From the NCBI GenBank assembly GCA_964517795.1, contig CAZFDE010000012.1, positions 1 through 56,459 of the forward strand: DNA of 56,459 nucleotides. Direction: 5' to 3'. The translations under genes and the position numbers were made by a program. This document shows, piece after piece, positions 24,961 through 33,674 of this stretch (the stretch's first letter is position 1; every line of letters begins with the position of its first letter). Below the pieces are notes generated by a model, which saw nothing but the letters and a program-made list of their open reading frames with translations, made no database searches and had not been told where the DNA came from. This DNA comes from CAZFDE01 sp964517795. Its GTDB lineage: Bacteria; Planctomycetota; Phycisphaerae; Sedimentisphaerales; Anaerobacaceae.

Positions 24961-25659
24961 TTATACCCCTCTTTGATTATCCCAGATCAGCACCTGCAGT
25001 CGATTGCAAAATGAAAATCCGGTTTCTTTGCAGCATTGAGCAACAATGGGCGATCGATCGATCAGTTCAACCCGTGTCGAAGCCTGCGGCATTAACATAA
25101 TCCGGGATTTTTCGATTACCGGCACCTGTTTTAATACATCATGGATCTCATCCATATCCGCCGGGCTTTCCACGACAAATTTCAACTGACACTCATAATG
25201 ATCGATCAATTCCGCAATCACTGCGGCATCCCGTGGTGCCCTTCGGTGAATTTGTGCCAGTTTTTCAGTTTTGGGTATCGCGTTCGATAATTTCGGGCTG
25301 ATGCTCATCAGATCACAGGGCAAATCCGGAATATAGACAAGGCCGGCCGTTTCGATGGTTATATGCCTGCCGATCTGACGAAGACCGGTGGTTAATTCCA
25401 TTAATTCCTTGTTGACTTTCAGGTCCGGCAGCAGCATCGGCTCGCCACCGGTAATGACAACATGCTCGGCGGGATATTGATTGACCTTGGCAAGGATACC
25501 GGCAACGCTGAGTTTACGGGCATTTTTATAGTCCCAGGCATATTGGGTATCGCACCATCGGCAGCGCAGCGGGCAGCCCGCCAGACGTACAAATACGCTG
25601 GGCACCCCGGCGAGCCGTCCCTCACCCTGGATCGAATAGAATATTTCAGATATTTTCAT
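24961..25659 (-). CDS. queE: 7-carboxy-7-deazaguanine synthase QueE
   Basis: QueE is a radical SAM enzyme that contracts carboxy-tetrahydropterin to 7-carboxy-7-deazaguanine in queuosine synthesis. The 232-residue protein begins with the typical SEIFYSIQGEGRLAGVPSVF. It carries the cluster motif CPLRCRWCDTQYAW (Cys-x3-Cys-x2-Cys) and VITGGEPML. Its start overlaps the queC end by 14 bases, so the two are translated together. No queD gene is in the window. The tRNA-Leu gene follows on the same strand but has its own promoter. Confidence 0.94.
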   Translation of the reverse strand: MKISEIFYSIQGEGRLAGVPSVFVRLAGCPLRCRWCDTQYAWDYKNARKLSVAGILAKVNQYPAEHVVITGGEPMLLPDLKVNKELMELTTGLRQIGRHITIETAGLVYIPDLPCDLMSISPKLSNAIPKTEKLAQIHRRAPRDAAVIAELIDHYECQLKFVVESPADMDEIHDVLKQVPVIEKSRIMLMPQASTRVELIDRSPIVAQCCKETGFSFCNRLQVLIWDNQRGV

Positions 25660-26353
25660 GGCCGTATGGCACCGGATCTTTTAACCCGGCCTGTTCAAAT
25701 CCCTTCAGCCGCAGACGACACGAATCGCATCGGCCGCAGCTTCTGCCCTGTGGATCGGGATCATAACAACTATGAGTCAAGGCATAATCCATGCCCAAAG
25801 CCGTTCCGGCTTTGATGATTTGGGCCTTGGTCATCTTAATAATTGGGGTATGAATATTGAATTGCCCTTTTTGCTCAACTGCAGCGGCGGTGGCCAGATT
25901 TGCCGTTTTTTCGAAAGAGGCAATAAATTCAGGCCGGCAGTCCGGATAACCACTGTAATCGGTGCTGTTGACACCGATAAAAATGTCAAAAGCTCCAAGC
26001 ACTTCCGCCCACCCCAGCGCATAGCTTAAAAAGATGGTATTTCGGGCCGGAACATAAGTAGATGGAATCGACTTGATGCGATCGAATGGTCGATCTTTGG
26101 GGACATCGATCGTTTCATCAGTCAAAGCAGAGCCGCCCCATGCGGCCAAGTCGATCTCAACAAACCGATGCTCAACGGCATCGAGAAACTCGGCAACACG
26201 ACGGGCGGCTTTTATCTCTCGTTTGTGCCGCTGGCCGTAAGCAAATGTCATGGCATAGAGCGCATAGCCCTGATCTTTGGCTATCGCAGCGGTTGTGGCC
26301 GAATCCAGCCCGCCGCTGAGCAAAACAATCGCTTTTTTACAGTTTTCATTCAC
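25646..26353 (-). CDS. queC: 7-cyano-7-deazaguanine synthase QueC
   Basis: QueC converts 7-carboxy-7-deazaguanine to preQ0 with ATP and ammonia. The 235-residue protein has the PP-loop ATP motif VLLSGGLDSATT at residues 11-22, FAYGQRHKREI, FIGVNSTDYSGYPDCRPEF, and a C-terminal zinc site (CYDPDPQGRSCGRCDSC). It is divergent from queF, with a 68-base gap to the chosen queF start. I see no preQ1 riboswitch in that gap. The ATG at 26353 gives the usual family length. Confidence 0.95.
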   Translation of the reverse strand: MNENCKKAIVLLSGGLDSATTAAIAKDQGYALYAMTFAYGQRHKREIKAARRVAEFLDAVEHRFVEIDLAAWGGSALTDETIDVPKDRPFDRIKSIPSTYVPARNTIFLSYALGWAEVLGAFDIFIGVNSTDYSGYPDCRPEFIASFEKTANLATAAAVEQKGQFNIHTPIIKMTKAQIIKAGTALGMDYALTHSCYDPDPQGRSCGRCDSCRLRLKGFEQAGLKDPVPYGHENI

Positions 26354-26363
26354 GATAATTATC

Positions 26364-26392
26364 TTGAAAAAATTTCATGTACCGATTATATT
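26364..26392 (+). promoter_or_regulatory. Probable promoter of queF
   Basis: TTGAAA at 26364-26369, 17 bases, then TATATT at 26387-26392. Start would be near 26399, about 23 bases before the queF ATG at 26422. This supports that start over the longer open frame. Confidence 0.5.
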
Positions 26393-26421
26393 TTACGATC
26401 GATAGTATAAGGTGTGACACG

Positions 26422-26781
26422 ATGAATCCAAAGCCGGAAATTGAACTTTTTGACAATCCGAATCCCCAGCGGGATTATACGATCACGATCCGCTGTCCGG
26501 AATTTACCAGTGTCTGCCCGAAAACCGGTCAGCCCGATTTCGGCGAGATTACGATCGAATACTGTCCGGACCAATTGTGCATTGAGCTTAAAAGCCTGAA
26601 ACTTTACATGCAAAGCTACCGCGACAAGGGTATTTTCTATGAATCGCTGACGAATGAAATTCTGGACGATCTGTTTTCGATCGTCCACCCCCGCTGGATG
26701 CGGGTCACGTCCAGATTCACACCTCGCGGCGGGATTACAACGGATGTTGTCGTCGAGCAAAAACAGGAAAAAAGATCATGA
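26422..26781 (+). CDS. queF: preQ0 reductase QueF
   Basis: QueF reduces preQ0 to preQ1 with NADPH, the last free-base step before insertion into tRNA. The 119-residue protein is the short, single-domain form. The active-site cysteine is in FTSVCPKTGQPDFG, and ELKSLKLYMQSYRDKGIFYE is the family signature. The ATG at 26422 is chosen because the upstream stretch of the frame overlaps the promoter and does not look like the family. A zinc-ribbon gene starts 9 bases after its stop. Confidence 0.94.
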   Translation: MNPKPEIELFDNPNPQRDYTITIRCPEFTSVCPKTGQPDFGEITIEYCPDQLCIELKSLKLYMQSYRDKGIFYESLTNEILDDLFSIVHPRWMRVTSRFTPRGGITTDVVVEQKQEKRS

Positions 26782-26790
26782 GGTCAAACC

Positions 26791-27321
26791 ATGTCCATCG
26801 TTTTTAAATGTGAAGAATGCGGTAAACGGATCGAAGCGAAAGACAGCATGGGCGGCAAGTGGGGCAAATGTCCATCCTGCCATCACAAAGTCTATGTCCC
26901 GCCACAAGAAAACCCCGGCGAGGAGGACGAACTGCGAGTGGCCCCGTTGGATGACAGTGAAGAACAACGCCGTCAACAATTGATCTCGGAAACATATCAA
27001 CTTGAACATAAGATTCTCAGCGAAACGGAAACCCCGCCCGAAGGCGCGGAGATCGGCGAACAGCAATTAGAATCGATCCCCGCTTTCGTTCCGGATGAGA
27101 AGGAACTGACCAAAGCAATTATCATGTATATCCGCTATACGGCCGATGGTGAACTGCAGCAGGCCCAGGAATTGATCGGCAATATCAAAGCCGGCCGATC
27201 AAAAGCCAATAAGATCATCGACCAGATCGCACTCAGTGAAATACCGGAACCGGAACTTTCCGATATTCCGCCGCAGGTACTGTCCGGGATCATCCGGACG
27301 CTGCGCAGCGAAATTGGATAA
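26791..27321 (+). CDS. Zinc-ribbon hypothetical protein
   Basis: The 176-residue protein begins with a four-cysteine zinc ribbon: FKCEECGKRI and GKCPSCHHKVYV (residues 4-33). Such N-terminal ribbons are frequent in planctomycete hypothetical proteins. The remainder is acidic and helical, with no catalytic motif seen. It follows queF by 9 bases and shares its codon use, so it is probably cotranscribed. A role in queuosine synthesis is not indicated by the sequence. It converges with the sulfatase gene. Confidence 0.7.
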   Translation: MSIVFKCEECGKRIEAKDSMGGKWGKCPSCHHKVYVPPQENPGEEDELRVAPLDDSEEQRRQQLISETYQLEHKILSETETPPEGAEIGEQQLESIPAFVPDEKELTKAIIMYIRYTADGELQQAQELIGNIKAGRSKANKIIDQIALSEIPEPELSDIPPQVLSGIIRTLRSEIG

Positions 27322-27343
27322 TCCGAATATCTCCAAATAGGCC

Positions 27344-29212
27344 TTATGTACGTTTCACATAAACATAGTATGCGCCGCAGCGTTCTTCGCCCTGCTCATC
27401 GTAAAACCATGTCTGCAGTTTGGTCTTGCCGGCTTTGAGTTTCATCTTGAAAACAGCCTTTTTGTCCTTAGGGCCGACATCTATGGTCTGATCGTAATCC
27501 GCGATCTTCAAACGTGCTTTAGTAATGGGCAGTGCCTTGCCCTCCAAAACCGGTCCATACACATAATCATCATCCAGATGGATGTCGGTTGCTTCGCAAA
27601 TAGGGGTCTTGGCCTCTTTAGGCCAGCGGCACAATGCAATTTTATACGTGCCGTCCTGATCCACTACGACATTCCAGTACCCATTGACCTTTCGCCCGGC
27701 CAGAATCTGACTTCTTTGTGTAAAGTACTGATCCGCCCATGACGGCGCCGACAGAAAAGCTGGATTTTCGGCGTCATTGCCGATGATGATCGGTCGTTCG
27801 ATACTGAAAGTTGGCTCGGTCTTTTTCCACCACTTTTCATAAAACGCTTTCATTTTGGCCACGATTTCCGGATGCTTGTCAATAACATTGTGATCCTGAT
27901 GAGGGTCTTTCTCGATATTATAAAGCTCCAGAACAACGGCATACTTTTTCCTTCTCTCTTGAACGATAGCTTTTCGTTCCTCGCTGTCTTTGGGATCAAT
28001 ATCAAATCCGTTGATCAATCGCCACGGTCCCCACATGATACAGGCATCGAACTTCTTAATTGGTAATCGTCGCTGCATCATCACAACCAGCATCCGGTCA
28101 GGCACTTCGGCGTCGCCCTTGAGCTGCGGAGCCAGATTCATTCCTTCGAAATTGGCATTGGCAGGTTTGGGCACCCCGCATAAATCGATGAGGGTCGGAA
28201 GCAGATCGTGAACCTGGACCAATCCCTCAACATCGCACGGGCCGCGTAAATTGCCATTAGGCCAACTGATAAAGCACGGAACGCGGTGACCCCCTTCCAA
28301 CAGGTGCGTCTTGAGGCCCTTCATACCGGCATTGTAGGTATTGTAACCGGCCGTTCCGCCATTGTCGGTCATGAAAATAACAATCGTGTCGTCGCGTAAC
28401 CCTTCCTTTTCCAGGAACTTCATCATGCGGCCAATGTTGTCATCCAGATTGACCAGCATCCCGAAAAATGTCTCGACATCCTTGGGCACCTCAAAATCCA
28501 CCCGGTCGCGGTACTGCTGAGCGACATAATACGGCCCATGAACCACATTGGTCGGAATCATACACAAAAACGGTTCGTCTTTGCATGCCTGTTTACCCAT
28601 CCAGTCCATCGCCAGATCGAACCATACATCCGTACAGAATCCATCGTACTTCTTCCGTTTGCCGTTGTGTTTATAGACATCACTGAAATAATCGTTCCCC
28701 CAGTAGTCGTTGACCGTCCCCACTTCCTGCTGAGGGAACGAAACCACTTCTTCGAATCCACGGTCCTGCGGCCGCATCGGGTAATTGTCGCCCAGATGCC
28801 ACTTGCCAAATAAAGCAGTACGATAGCCGGCATCGCGATAAATTTCGGCCATGGTCGGCAGATCGGTTCGCAAGTGCGTATTTTCAGTTCCCACCCAGCG
28901 GGCACCGTTGCGCATCGCATGAACACCGGTCATTAACTGCCCGCGAGTCGGCGTACACATCGGCGCCGAATGAAACTGGGTAAAGCGAATACTCTGGCTG
29001 TGCAGCTTGTCCAGATTCGGTGTGGTGAATTTCGGATTGCCGTGACACGACATGTCACCATAGCCCATGTCATCGATATTGATAATCAAAACATTCGGGC
29101 GTTTTGTTCGGGAAACTTTTTCCGGCCCAATGGTACAGCCGTAGGTGAACAGCGCTGTCCCCATAGCGGCGGTTTTCATAAAATTTCGACGGTTCATAAT
29201 AGATGTCTGCAT
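27344..29212 (-). CDS. Exported sulfatase (formylglycine type)
   Basis: The 622-residue protein hydrolyses sulfate esters, probably of a polysaccharide or glycolipid outside the cytoplasm. The N-terminus is Tat-like (MNRRNFMKT) and also has a lipobox, FTYGC, with Cys26, so it may be an exported lipoprotein. Metal-site IDDMGYGDMSCHG (46-58) and the formylglycine signature CTPTRG (Cys86 to Arg90) are intact. The Cys is the type matured by FGE or anaerobic sulfatase-maturating enzymes; neither is in the window. C-terminal residues beyond about 480 form an extra domain. The ATG at 29212 is chosen because AAAGGAG precedes it. The open frame extends 11 codons further upstream. Substrate is not predictable. 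Confidence 0.94.
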   Translation of the reverse strand: MQTSIMNRRNFMKTAAMGTALFTYGCTIGPEKVSRTKRPNVLIINIDDMGYGDMSCHGNPKFTTPNLDKLHSQSIRFTQFHSAPMCTPTRGQLMTGVHAMRNGARWVGTENTHLRTDLPTMAEIYRDAGYRTALFGKWHLGDNYPMRPQDRGFEEVVSFPQQEVGTVNDYWGNDYFSDVYKHNGKRKKYDGFCTDVWFDLAMDWMGKQACKDEPFLCMIPTNVVHGPYYVAQQYRDRVDFEVPKDVETFFGMLVNLDDNIGRMMKFLEKEGLRDDTIVIFMTDNGGTAGYNTYNAGMKGLKTHLLEGGHRVPCFISWPNGNLRGPCDVEGLVQVHDLLPTLIDLCGVPKPANANFEGMNLAPQLKGDAEVPDRMLVVMMQRRLPIKKFDACIMWGPWRLINGFDIDPKDSEERKAIVQERRKKYAVVLELYNIEKDPHQDHNVIDKHPEIVAKMKAFYEKWWKKTEPTFSIERPIIIGNDAENPAFLSAPSWADQYFTQRSQILAGRKVNGYWNVVVDQDGTYKIALCRWPKEAKTPICEATDIHLDDDYVYGPVLEGKALPITKARLKIADYDQTIDVGPKDKKAVFKMKLKAGKTKLQTWFYDEQGEERCGAYYVYVKRT

Positions 29213-29260
29213 ATCGAACTCCTTTTTGAGAATAACATACCCCATTTCATAGAACTCTGT

Positions 29261-29269
29261 ATTATATCA
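29261..29269 (-). promoter_or_regulatory. Extended -10 of the sulfatase gene
   Basis: On the minus strand TGATATAAT (29269-29261) is a perfect extended -10 motif, TG-n-TATAAT. I see no good -35. It lies about 49 bases before the chosen sulfatase start. Confidence 0.4.
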
Positions 29270-29497
29270 AAACCTCTGAAAATTGCACGAATTTACTTGC
29301 TTAAAAAAGTGATGGTTTTTTCGTTAGGGTCCCAGAAAATCGCCACTGCATACATTGTACAAGGAATTTTGAGCGATTTGACAAGGATCGATCAAACGCC
29401 GATTTTGGGTCGGTGAGAATATTGTGTATATTTTAATTAGAAGAGGCTTTGGTTTTGGCCTTTCAAATTTGTCGTAATGCTTGGAAAGGGCTTATGG

Positions 29498-31276
29498 ATG
29501 GCTGAAAACGCAACACTTGTACATATTACCCACGAAGCGGCCGCAAAAGTCGGGGGCATCGGTGCGGTATTGCACGGTTTTTTCACCTGTCGGTCATATC
29601 TGGAACATGTCCAACGGTCTATTGTGATTGGCCCGTTATTCAGTACTGACGGCTCGGTCCATGATCGGCTGGGCCCGGACAGCGAGGTGCTCTATTCCTC
29701 GATGGACGGTATGATGAAATCCGGATACACCCAAGCATTTCGCCATATTGAACGGCATTTTAATACCGCCATCGTTTATGGACGGCGGCATTTCAGCGAT
29801 GCACACACAGGCTTTAAGAGTTCGCAGGAAGTGATTTTGGTGGATGTTACCCGGATGGATACGACCGCAGTAAATGATCTTAAACGCGGTATGTTCGAGC
29901 AGTTCGGTATCCAGAGCAATCGCTATGAAGACCTTTGGGAATTCGAGCAATATGTCCGGTTGGCACCGGTGGCGCTGGCCGCTTTAAAGGCAATCGGCGC
30001 GGCCGACGACCACACGGTCATTATGGCCCATGAATTTATGGGCCTGCCGACGGCATTTGCCGCAATTCTCGATCAAAGCTGCGACTTCAAAACAATCTTT
30101 TACGCCCATGAAGTGGCGACCATGCGGTATATCGTCGAAAAGCATCCCGGTCACGATACGATGTTTTATAATGTCATCGAAGCGGCCCACAAGGAGCGTC
30201 GCTATGTAACCGATGTATTCGGCGACCAGGGTTCGTATTTCAAACACGGCCTGATCGAGGCCGCCCGATACTGCGATGCAATCCTCGCGGTCGGCGATTA
30301 TGTCGAAAAAGAAATGCGGTTTCTCGCACCTGAATTCGAACATGCCAATATCCACATCGTCTATAACGGGATCCCCGCTTACCAGATCGGACTCGAGGAA
30401 AAGATTGACAGCAAGAACAAACTCATCCAGTATTCACAATCACTGATCGGCATGGAGCCGGATTATATCTTCACGCATGTTACCCGGCTGGTGGCGAGCA
30501 AGGGCCTGTGGCGCGATCTGCGGGTACTCGAACACATGGAAACCGAATTTCGCGCTCAACATAAGACTGCCGTTATGTTTGTATTGTCAACGGAAGTGGC
30601 CCAGCGTCGCAGCAGTGACATCGAACACATGGAGGAAAATTACCGCTGGCCTGTCGCCCATCGCGAGGGCTGGCCCGATCTTTCCGGAGGGGAGGCGAAT
30701 TTCTATACCGCCGTTCAGGAATTCAACGCCAAAAGTCGCAATATCAAGGTACTGTTTATCAATCAGTTTGGTTTTACCCGCACCCTGTGCGGGCGAAGGA
30801 TGCCGGCGGACATGGCATTTATGGACATCCGCAAAGGAACGGATGTTGAGTTCGGCCAAAGTATTTACGAGCCGTTTGGCATCGCCCAGCTCGAACCGCT
30901 GACGTTCGGCGGCCTATGCGTGGTGGGCAACGTCTGCGGCTGCGTCGGGTTTGTCCGGGATGTCTCGCCGGGACATGATGATATCAAGAATGTGATCATC
31001 GCCGACTATACTCAACTGTGCAATTATCCGTATCAGGATATCGAAGACCTGGTTCAGATGGACCGAACGGTGCGTGATCAGGTCGAAGACGGTGTCAGCG
31101 ACAAGATCGCGATGCAGATCTGTTCGCGGCTGACGCAGGATCCGGTGGAATTAACTCGATTAATCGAAAACGGCTATGACCTGGCCGAACACATGAGCTG
31201 GGACGCGGTCTTTAATCAGTATGTTTATCCCACCCTTGAGCAGATCCTGACAAAACAACAAAAAGTCTATATTTGA
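29498..31276 (+). CDS. GT5-like glycogen/starch-synthase-type glycosyltransferase
   Basis: The 592-residue protein resembles retaining glycosyltransferases of family GT5 and eukaryotic-type glycogen synthases. The donor-binding KVGGIGAVL (Lys17) is at the N-terminus, and SIYEPFGIAQLEPLTFGGL, with the E-x7-E pair, is near residue 455. HVTRLVASKGLWRDL at the start of the C-terminal lobe is also typical. It probably elongates a glucan. The phosphorylase gene 5 kb away would degrade it, but a shared substrate is inference. Three in-frame ATGs exist; the one at 29498 has GGAAAGG about 10 bases upstream and directly precedes the conserved region. Confidence 0.78.
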   Translation: MAENATLVHITHEAAAKVGGIGAVLHGFFTCRSYLEHVQRSIVIGPLFSTDGSVHDRLGPDSEVLYSSMDGMMKSGYTQAFRHIERHFNTAIVYGRRHFSDAHTGFKSSQEVILVDVTRMDTTAVNDLKRGMFEQFGIQSNRYEDLWEFEQYVRLAPVALAALKAIGAADDHTVIMAHEFMGLPTAFAAILDQSCDFKTIFYAHEVATMRYIVEKHPGHDTMFYNVIEAAHKERRYVTDVFGDQGSYFKHGLIEAARYCDAILAVGDYVEKEMRFLAPEFEHANIHIVYNGIPAYQIGLEEKIDSKNKLIQYSQSLIGMEPDYIFTHVTRLVASKGLWRDLRVLEHMETEFRAQHKTAVMFVLSTEVAQRRSSDIEHMEENYRWPVAHREGWPDLSGGEANFYTAVQEFNAKSRNIKVLFINQFGFTRTLCGRRMPADMAFMDIRKGTDVEFGQSIYEPFGIAQLEPLTFGGLCVVGNVCGCVGFVRDVSPGHDDIKNVIIADYTQLCNYPYQDIEDLVQMDRTVRDQVEDGVSDKIAMQICSRLTQDPVELTRLIENGYDLAEHMSWDAVFNQYVYPTLEQILTKQQKVYI

Positions 31277-31336
31277 ATCCCTGCATCGACTCTGAATTTG
31301 CTTGTTCGTCCGAGCAATTTGGATTAGATTAAGGGC

Positions 31337-31945
31337 ATGGGACAATCAGAAAAAAAGCCATTAATCGGAATTGTCGGCGGAATCGGCTCGGGCAAGAGCA
31401 CTGTTGCTCAACTGCTGTCTCAGCTTGGCTGTCGTGTAATCGACTGTGACCAAATCGCACATGAACTGTTAGAAAAATCTGCGATCAAACAAAAAATAAT
31501 TCACGATTTCGGCAAAAAAATACTGACGCCCTCCGGCCGCATCAGCCGCAAAAAGGTTTCTCGTTCGGCATTCAACAACCGGGATCAATTGCAAATGCTT
31601 CAAAATATCTTGCATCCGGCTGTCATGAAAAAGGTAGATCGCTTAGTCCAGTATTATCAAAGACTTAAGCAGCCAAAAGCCATTGCGGTCGATATGCCGC
31701 TGCTGGTCGAGACCGGCTGGTATCGACGCTGTGATCATATCATTTTTATCGATTGTGACGCCTCAACAAGGGCTAAAAGAGCCCAAAAAACGCTTCATCT
31801 AAGCAAAAATGAGCTTCAAAAACGGGAAAATTTTCAGATTTCTCTGGACAAAAAGAAAACCATCGCCGATAATACCATCGAAAACAATTCAGACTTATCG
31901 GCGCTGGCCGGACAAGTCGAAGATCTTTTCTCTCAGTTAGTTTAA
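31337..31945 (+). CDS. coaE: Dephospho-CoA kinase
   Basis: CoaE performs the last step of coenzyme A synthesis. The 202-residue protein has the P-loop GIVGGIGSGKSTVAQLL at residues 11-27, CRVIDCDQIAHELL, and the lid/substrate region VDMPLLVETGWYRRCDHIIFID. The length matches the family. It lies 60 bases after the glycosyltransferase. The following 132-base gap to rho has only a weak hairpin (ACAGA/TCTGT at 31962-31975 with T). Confidence 0.94.
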   Translation: MGQSEKKPLIGIVGGIGSGKSTVAQLLSQLGCRVIDCDQIAHELLEKSAIKQKIIHDFGKKILTPSGRISRKKVSRSAFNNRDQLQMLQNILHPAVMKKVDRLVQYYQRLKQPKAIAVDMPLLVETGWYRRCDHIIFIDCDASTRAKRAQKTLHLSKNELQKRENFQISLDKKKTIADNTIENNSDLSALAGQVEDLFSQLV

Positions 31946-32077
31946 TATTTGAGGGTTTTTCACAGAACAATCTGTTTTTAAGGGCTTGCGAGTTAGCGAA
32001 ATTCATTTTCGGTACCCCTGGAGCACGAAACAATACATATTGACACATAATTAAACGAAAGGCAATAAGGAGAGCGC

Positions 32078-33541
32078 ATGGCGAAGGCCGCAAAAAAAAC
32101 TATGAAAAAGAAAAAAACAGTGAAACGTAAAACGCGAAAAACAACATCCGACCCACAGGATGCGGAAGAATCGACCGCAGTAGCAACCGAAGACGCCGAT
32201 ACTTCGAACGGATCTGAGACGAAATCCAACAACAGCAAAGATGAATCCACGCACGCCAAATATGAACGAATCAAAAAAGGTGAGCTGTATCTGACTGACC
32301 TTCAAAAATTGTCGGTACCGGAACTGCATGAGATCGCCAAAAAGGAAAATATTCAGGAATACACCGCTCTGAAGAAACAGGATTTGATCTTTCGTATCCT
32401 TAAAGAGCGAATCCAGCAAAGCGGTCTGATGTACGGCGAAGGCGTGCTGGAGGTGCTGCCGGATGGATACGGTTTTCTGCGGAATCCCGACTATAATTAT
32501 CTCTCCAGCCCGGACGATATTTACGTCTCACCCTCCCAAATTCGGCGTTTCGGGTTGCGGACCGGTAATGTTGTTTCCGGTCAGATCCGCCCGCCCAAGG
32601 ATTCCGAGAAGTATTTCGCCCTGCTTCGAGTCGAGGCGATCAACTACCAGGAACCGGACGATTTGGCGGAAAAAGCGGTCTTCAGTGACCTGACCCCGCT
32701 TCATCCCGAAGAACGCCTGTTGATGGAGACAAACTCGGAAGAATTGAATATGCGCATTTTCGATCTGGTCACGCCGGTCGGCAAGGGTCAGCGCGGCCTG
32801 ATTGTGGCTCCGCCGCGAACGGGTAAAACGATCCTGCTTCAGAAAATGGCCAATGCCCTGAGCGCGAATTATCCTGAGGTGCGTCAGATCGTTCTGCTGA
32901 TCGACGAGCGTCCGGAAGAAGTGACGGAAATGGAACGAAAGACTTCCGACGATGTCGAGGTCATCAGCTCGACGTTTGACGAACCGGCCGCACGCCATTG
33001 CCAGGTTGCCGAGATTGTGATCGAAAAGGCCAAACGAATGGTCGAGTACGGCGAAGACGTTGTGATCCTGTTGGATTCGATCACCCGATTGGCGCGGGCT
33101 TACAACACGGAAATGCCGCACTCGGGCAAAATCCTCACCGGCGGTGTGGATGCCGGGGCAATGCAGATGCCCAAGAAATTTTTCGGGGCAGCCCGAAATG
33201 TTGAAAATGGCGGCTCACTAACCATTTTCGCCACAGCCCTGATCGATACCGGCTCGAAAATGGACGAAGTCATTTTCGAAGAGTTCAAGGCGACCGGTAA
33301 TATGGAACTCCATCTGGATCGGCGAATGGTGGATCGGCGTACATGGCCGGCGATCGATATCAGCCGAAGCGGTACGCGACGCGAGGAACTGCTGCTGGAT
33401 CCCAAGGAGTTGGAACTGATCTACCGGCTGCGTCGCGTCCTGAGCGAATTGAACCCGGTCGAAGCGATCGAACTGCTCAAGAGCCGACTGGCCAAGTGCC
33501 GCTCCAATCCCGAATTTTTGATGACGATGAGCCTGGATTAA
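32078..33541 (+). CDS. rho: Transcription termination factor Rho
   Basis: Rho is the hexameric RNA helicase that ends transcription at unstructured sites. The 487-residue protein carries a lysine-rich, then acidic and Ser/Thr-rich, N-terminal extension of about 60 residues. A Rho N-terminal helical motif (DLQKLSVPELHEIAKKEN) and the RNA-binding domain follow. The ATPase motifs are GQRGLIVAPPRTGKT (Walker A near residue 245), DERPEEVT, VILLDSITRLARAYN (Walker B) and FGAARN (the R-loop side). The start follows AAGGAGAG. Such basic extensions are seen in planctomycetes and actinobacteria and may alter RNA binding. Confidence 0.97.
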   Translation: MAKAAKKTMKKKKTVKRKTRKTTSDPQDAEESTAVATEDADTSNGSETKSNNSKDESTHAKYERIKKGELYLTDLQKLSVPELHEIAKKENIQEYTALKKQDLIFRILKERIQQSGLMYGEGVLEVLPDGYGFLRNPDYNYLSSPDDIYVSPSQIRRFGLRTGNVVSGQIRPPKDSEKYFALLRVEAINYQEPDDLAEKAVFSDLTPLHPEERLLMETNSEELNMRIFDLVTPVGKGQRGLIVAPPRTGKTILLQKMANALSANYPEVRQIVLLIDERPEEVTEMERKTSDDVEVISSTFDEPAARHCQVAEIVIEKAKRMVEYGEDVVILLDSITRLARAYNTEMPHSGKILTGGVDAGAMQMPKKFFGAARNVENGGSLTIFATALIDTGSKMDEVIFEEFKATGNMELHLDRRMVDRRTWPAIDISRSGTRREELLLDPKELELIYRLRRVLSELNPVEAIELLKSRLAKCRSNPEFLMTMSLD

Positions 33542-33590
33542 ACGACATAAGTGGATATGACCAACGGTTCGAAGTTTTTCAGCGGTTGGC

Positions 33591-33619
33591 TTTACAGAAT
33601 CACGTTTTTCAAGTAGAAT
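33591..33619 (+). promoter_or_regulatory. Possible promoter of valS
   Basis: TTTACA at 33591-33596, 17 bases, then TAGAAT at 33614-33619. Start would be near 33626, inside the left arm of the hairpin that follows, so promoter and hairpin are unlikely to act on the same RNA. Confidence 0.4.
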
Positions 33620-33620
33620 T

Positions 33621-33657
33621 ATGGGTTCCGGTTGAAGCATACTGGAGCCCATTTTTT
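33621..33657 (+). terminator. Hairpin with T-run between rho and valS
   Basis: ATGGGTTCC at 33621-33629 pairs with GGAGCCCAT at 33644-33652 (nine pairs, one G-T), followed by T to 33657. It ends 17 bases before the valS ATG. It most simply terminates rho transcripts, or partly attenuates read-through into valS. No T-box sequence is seen. Confidence 0.55.
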
Positions 33658-33674
33658 ATTGGAAACCGAGGATT

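Noticed and set aside
26354..26421. preQ1 riboswitch between queC and queF
   Set aside because: The gap is 68 bases and shows a promoter but no preQ1 aptamer features.
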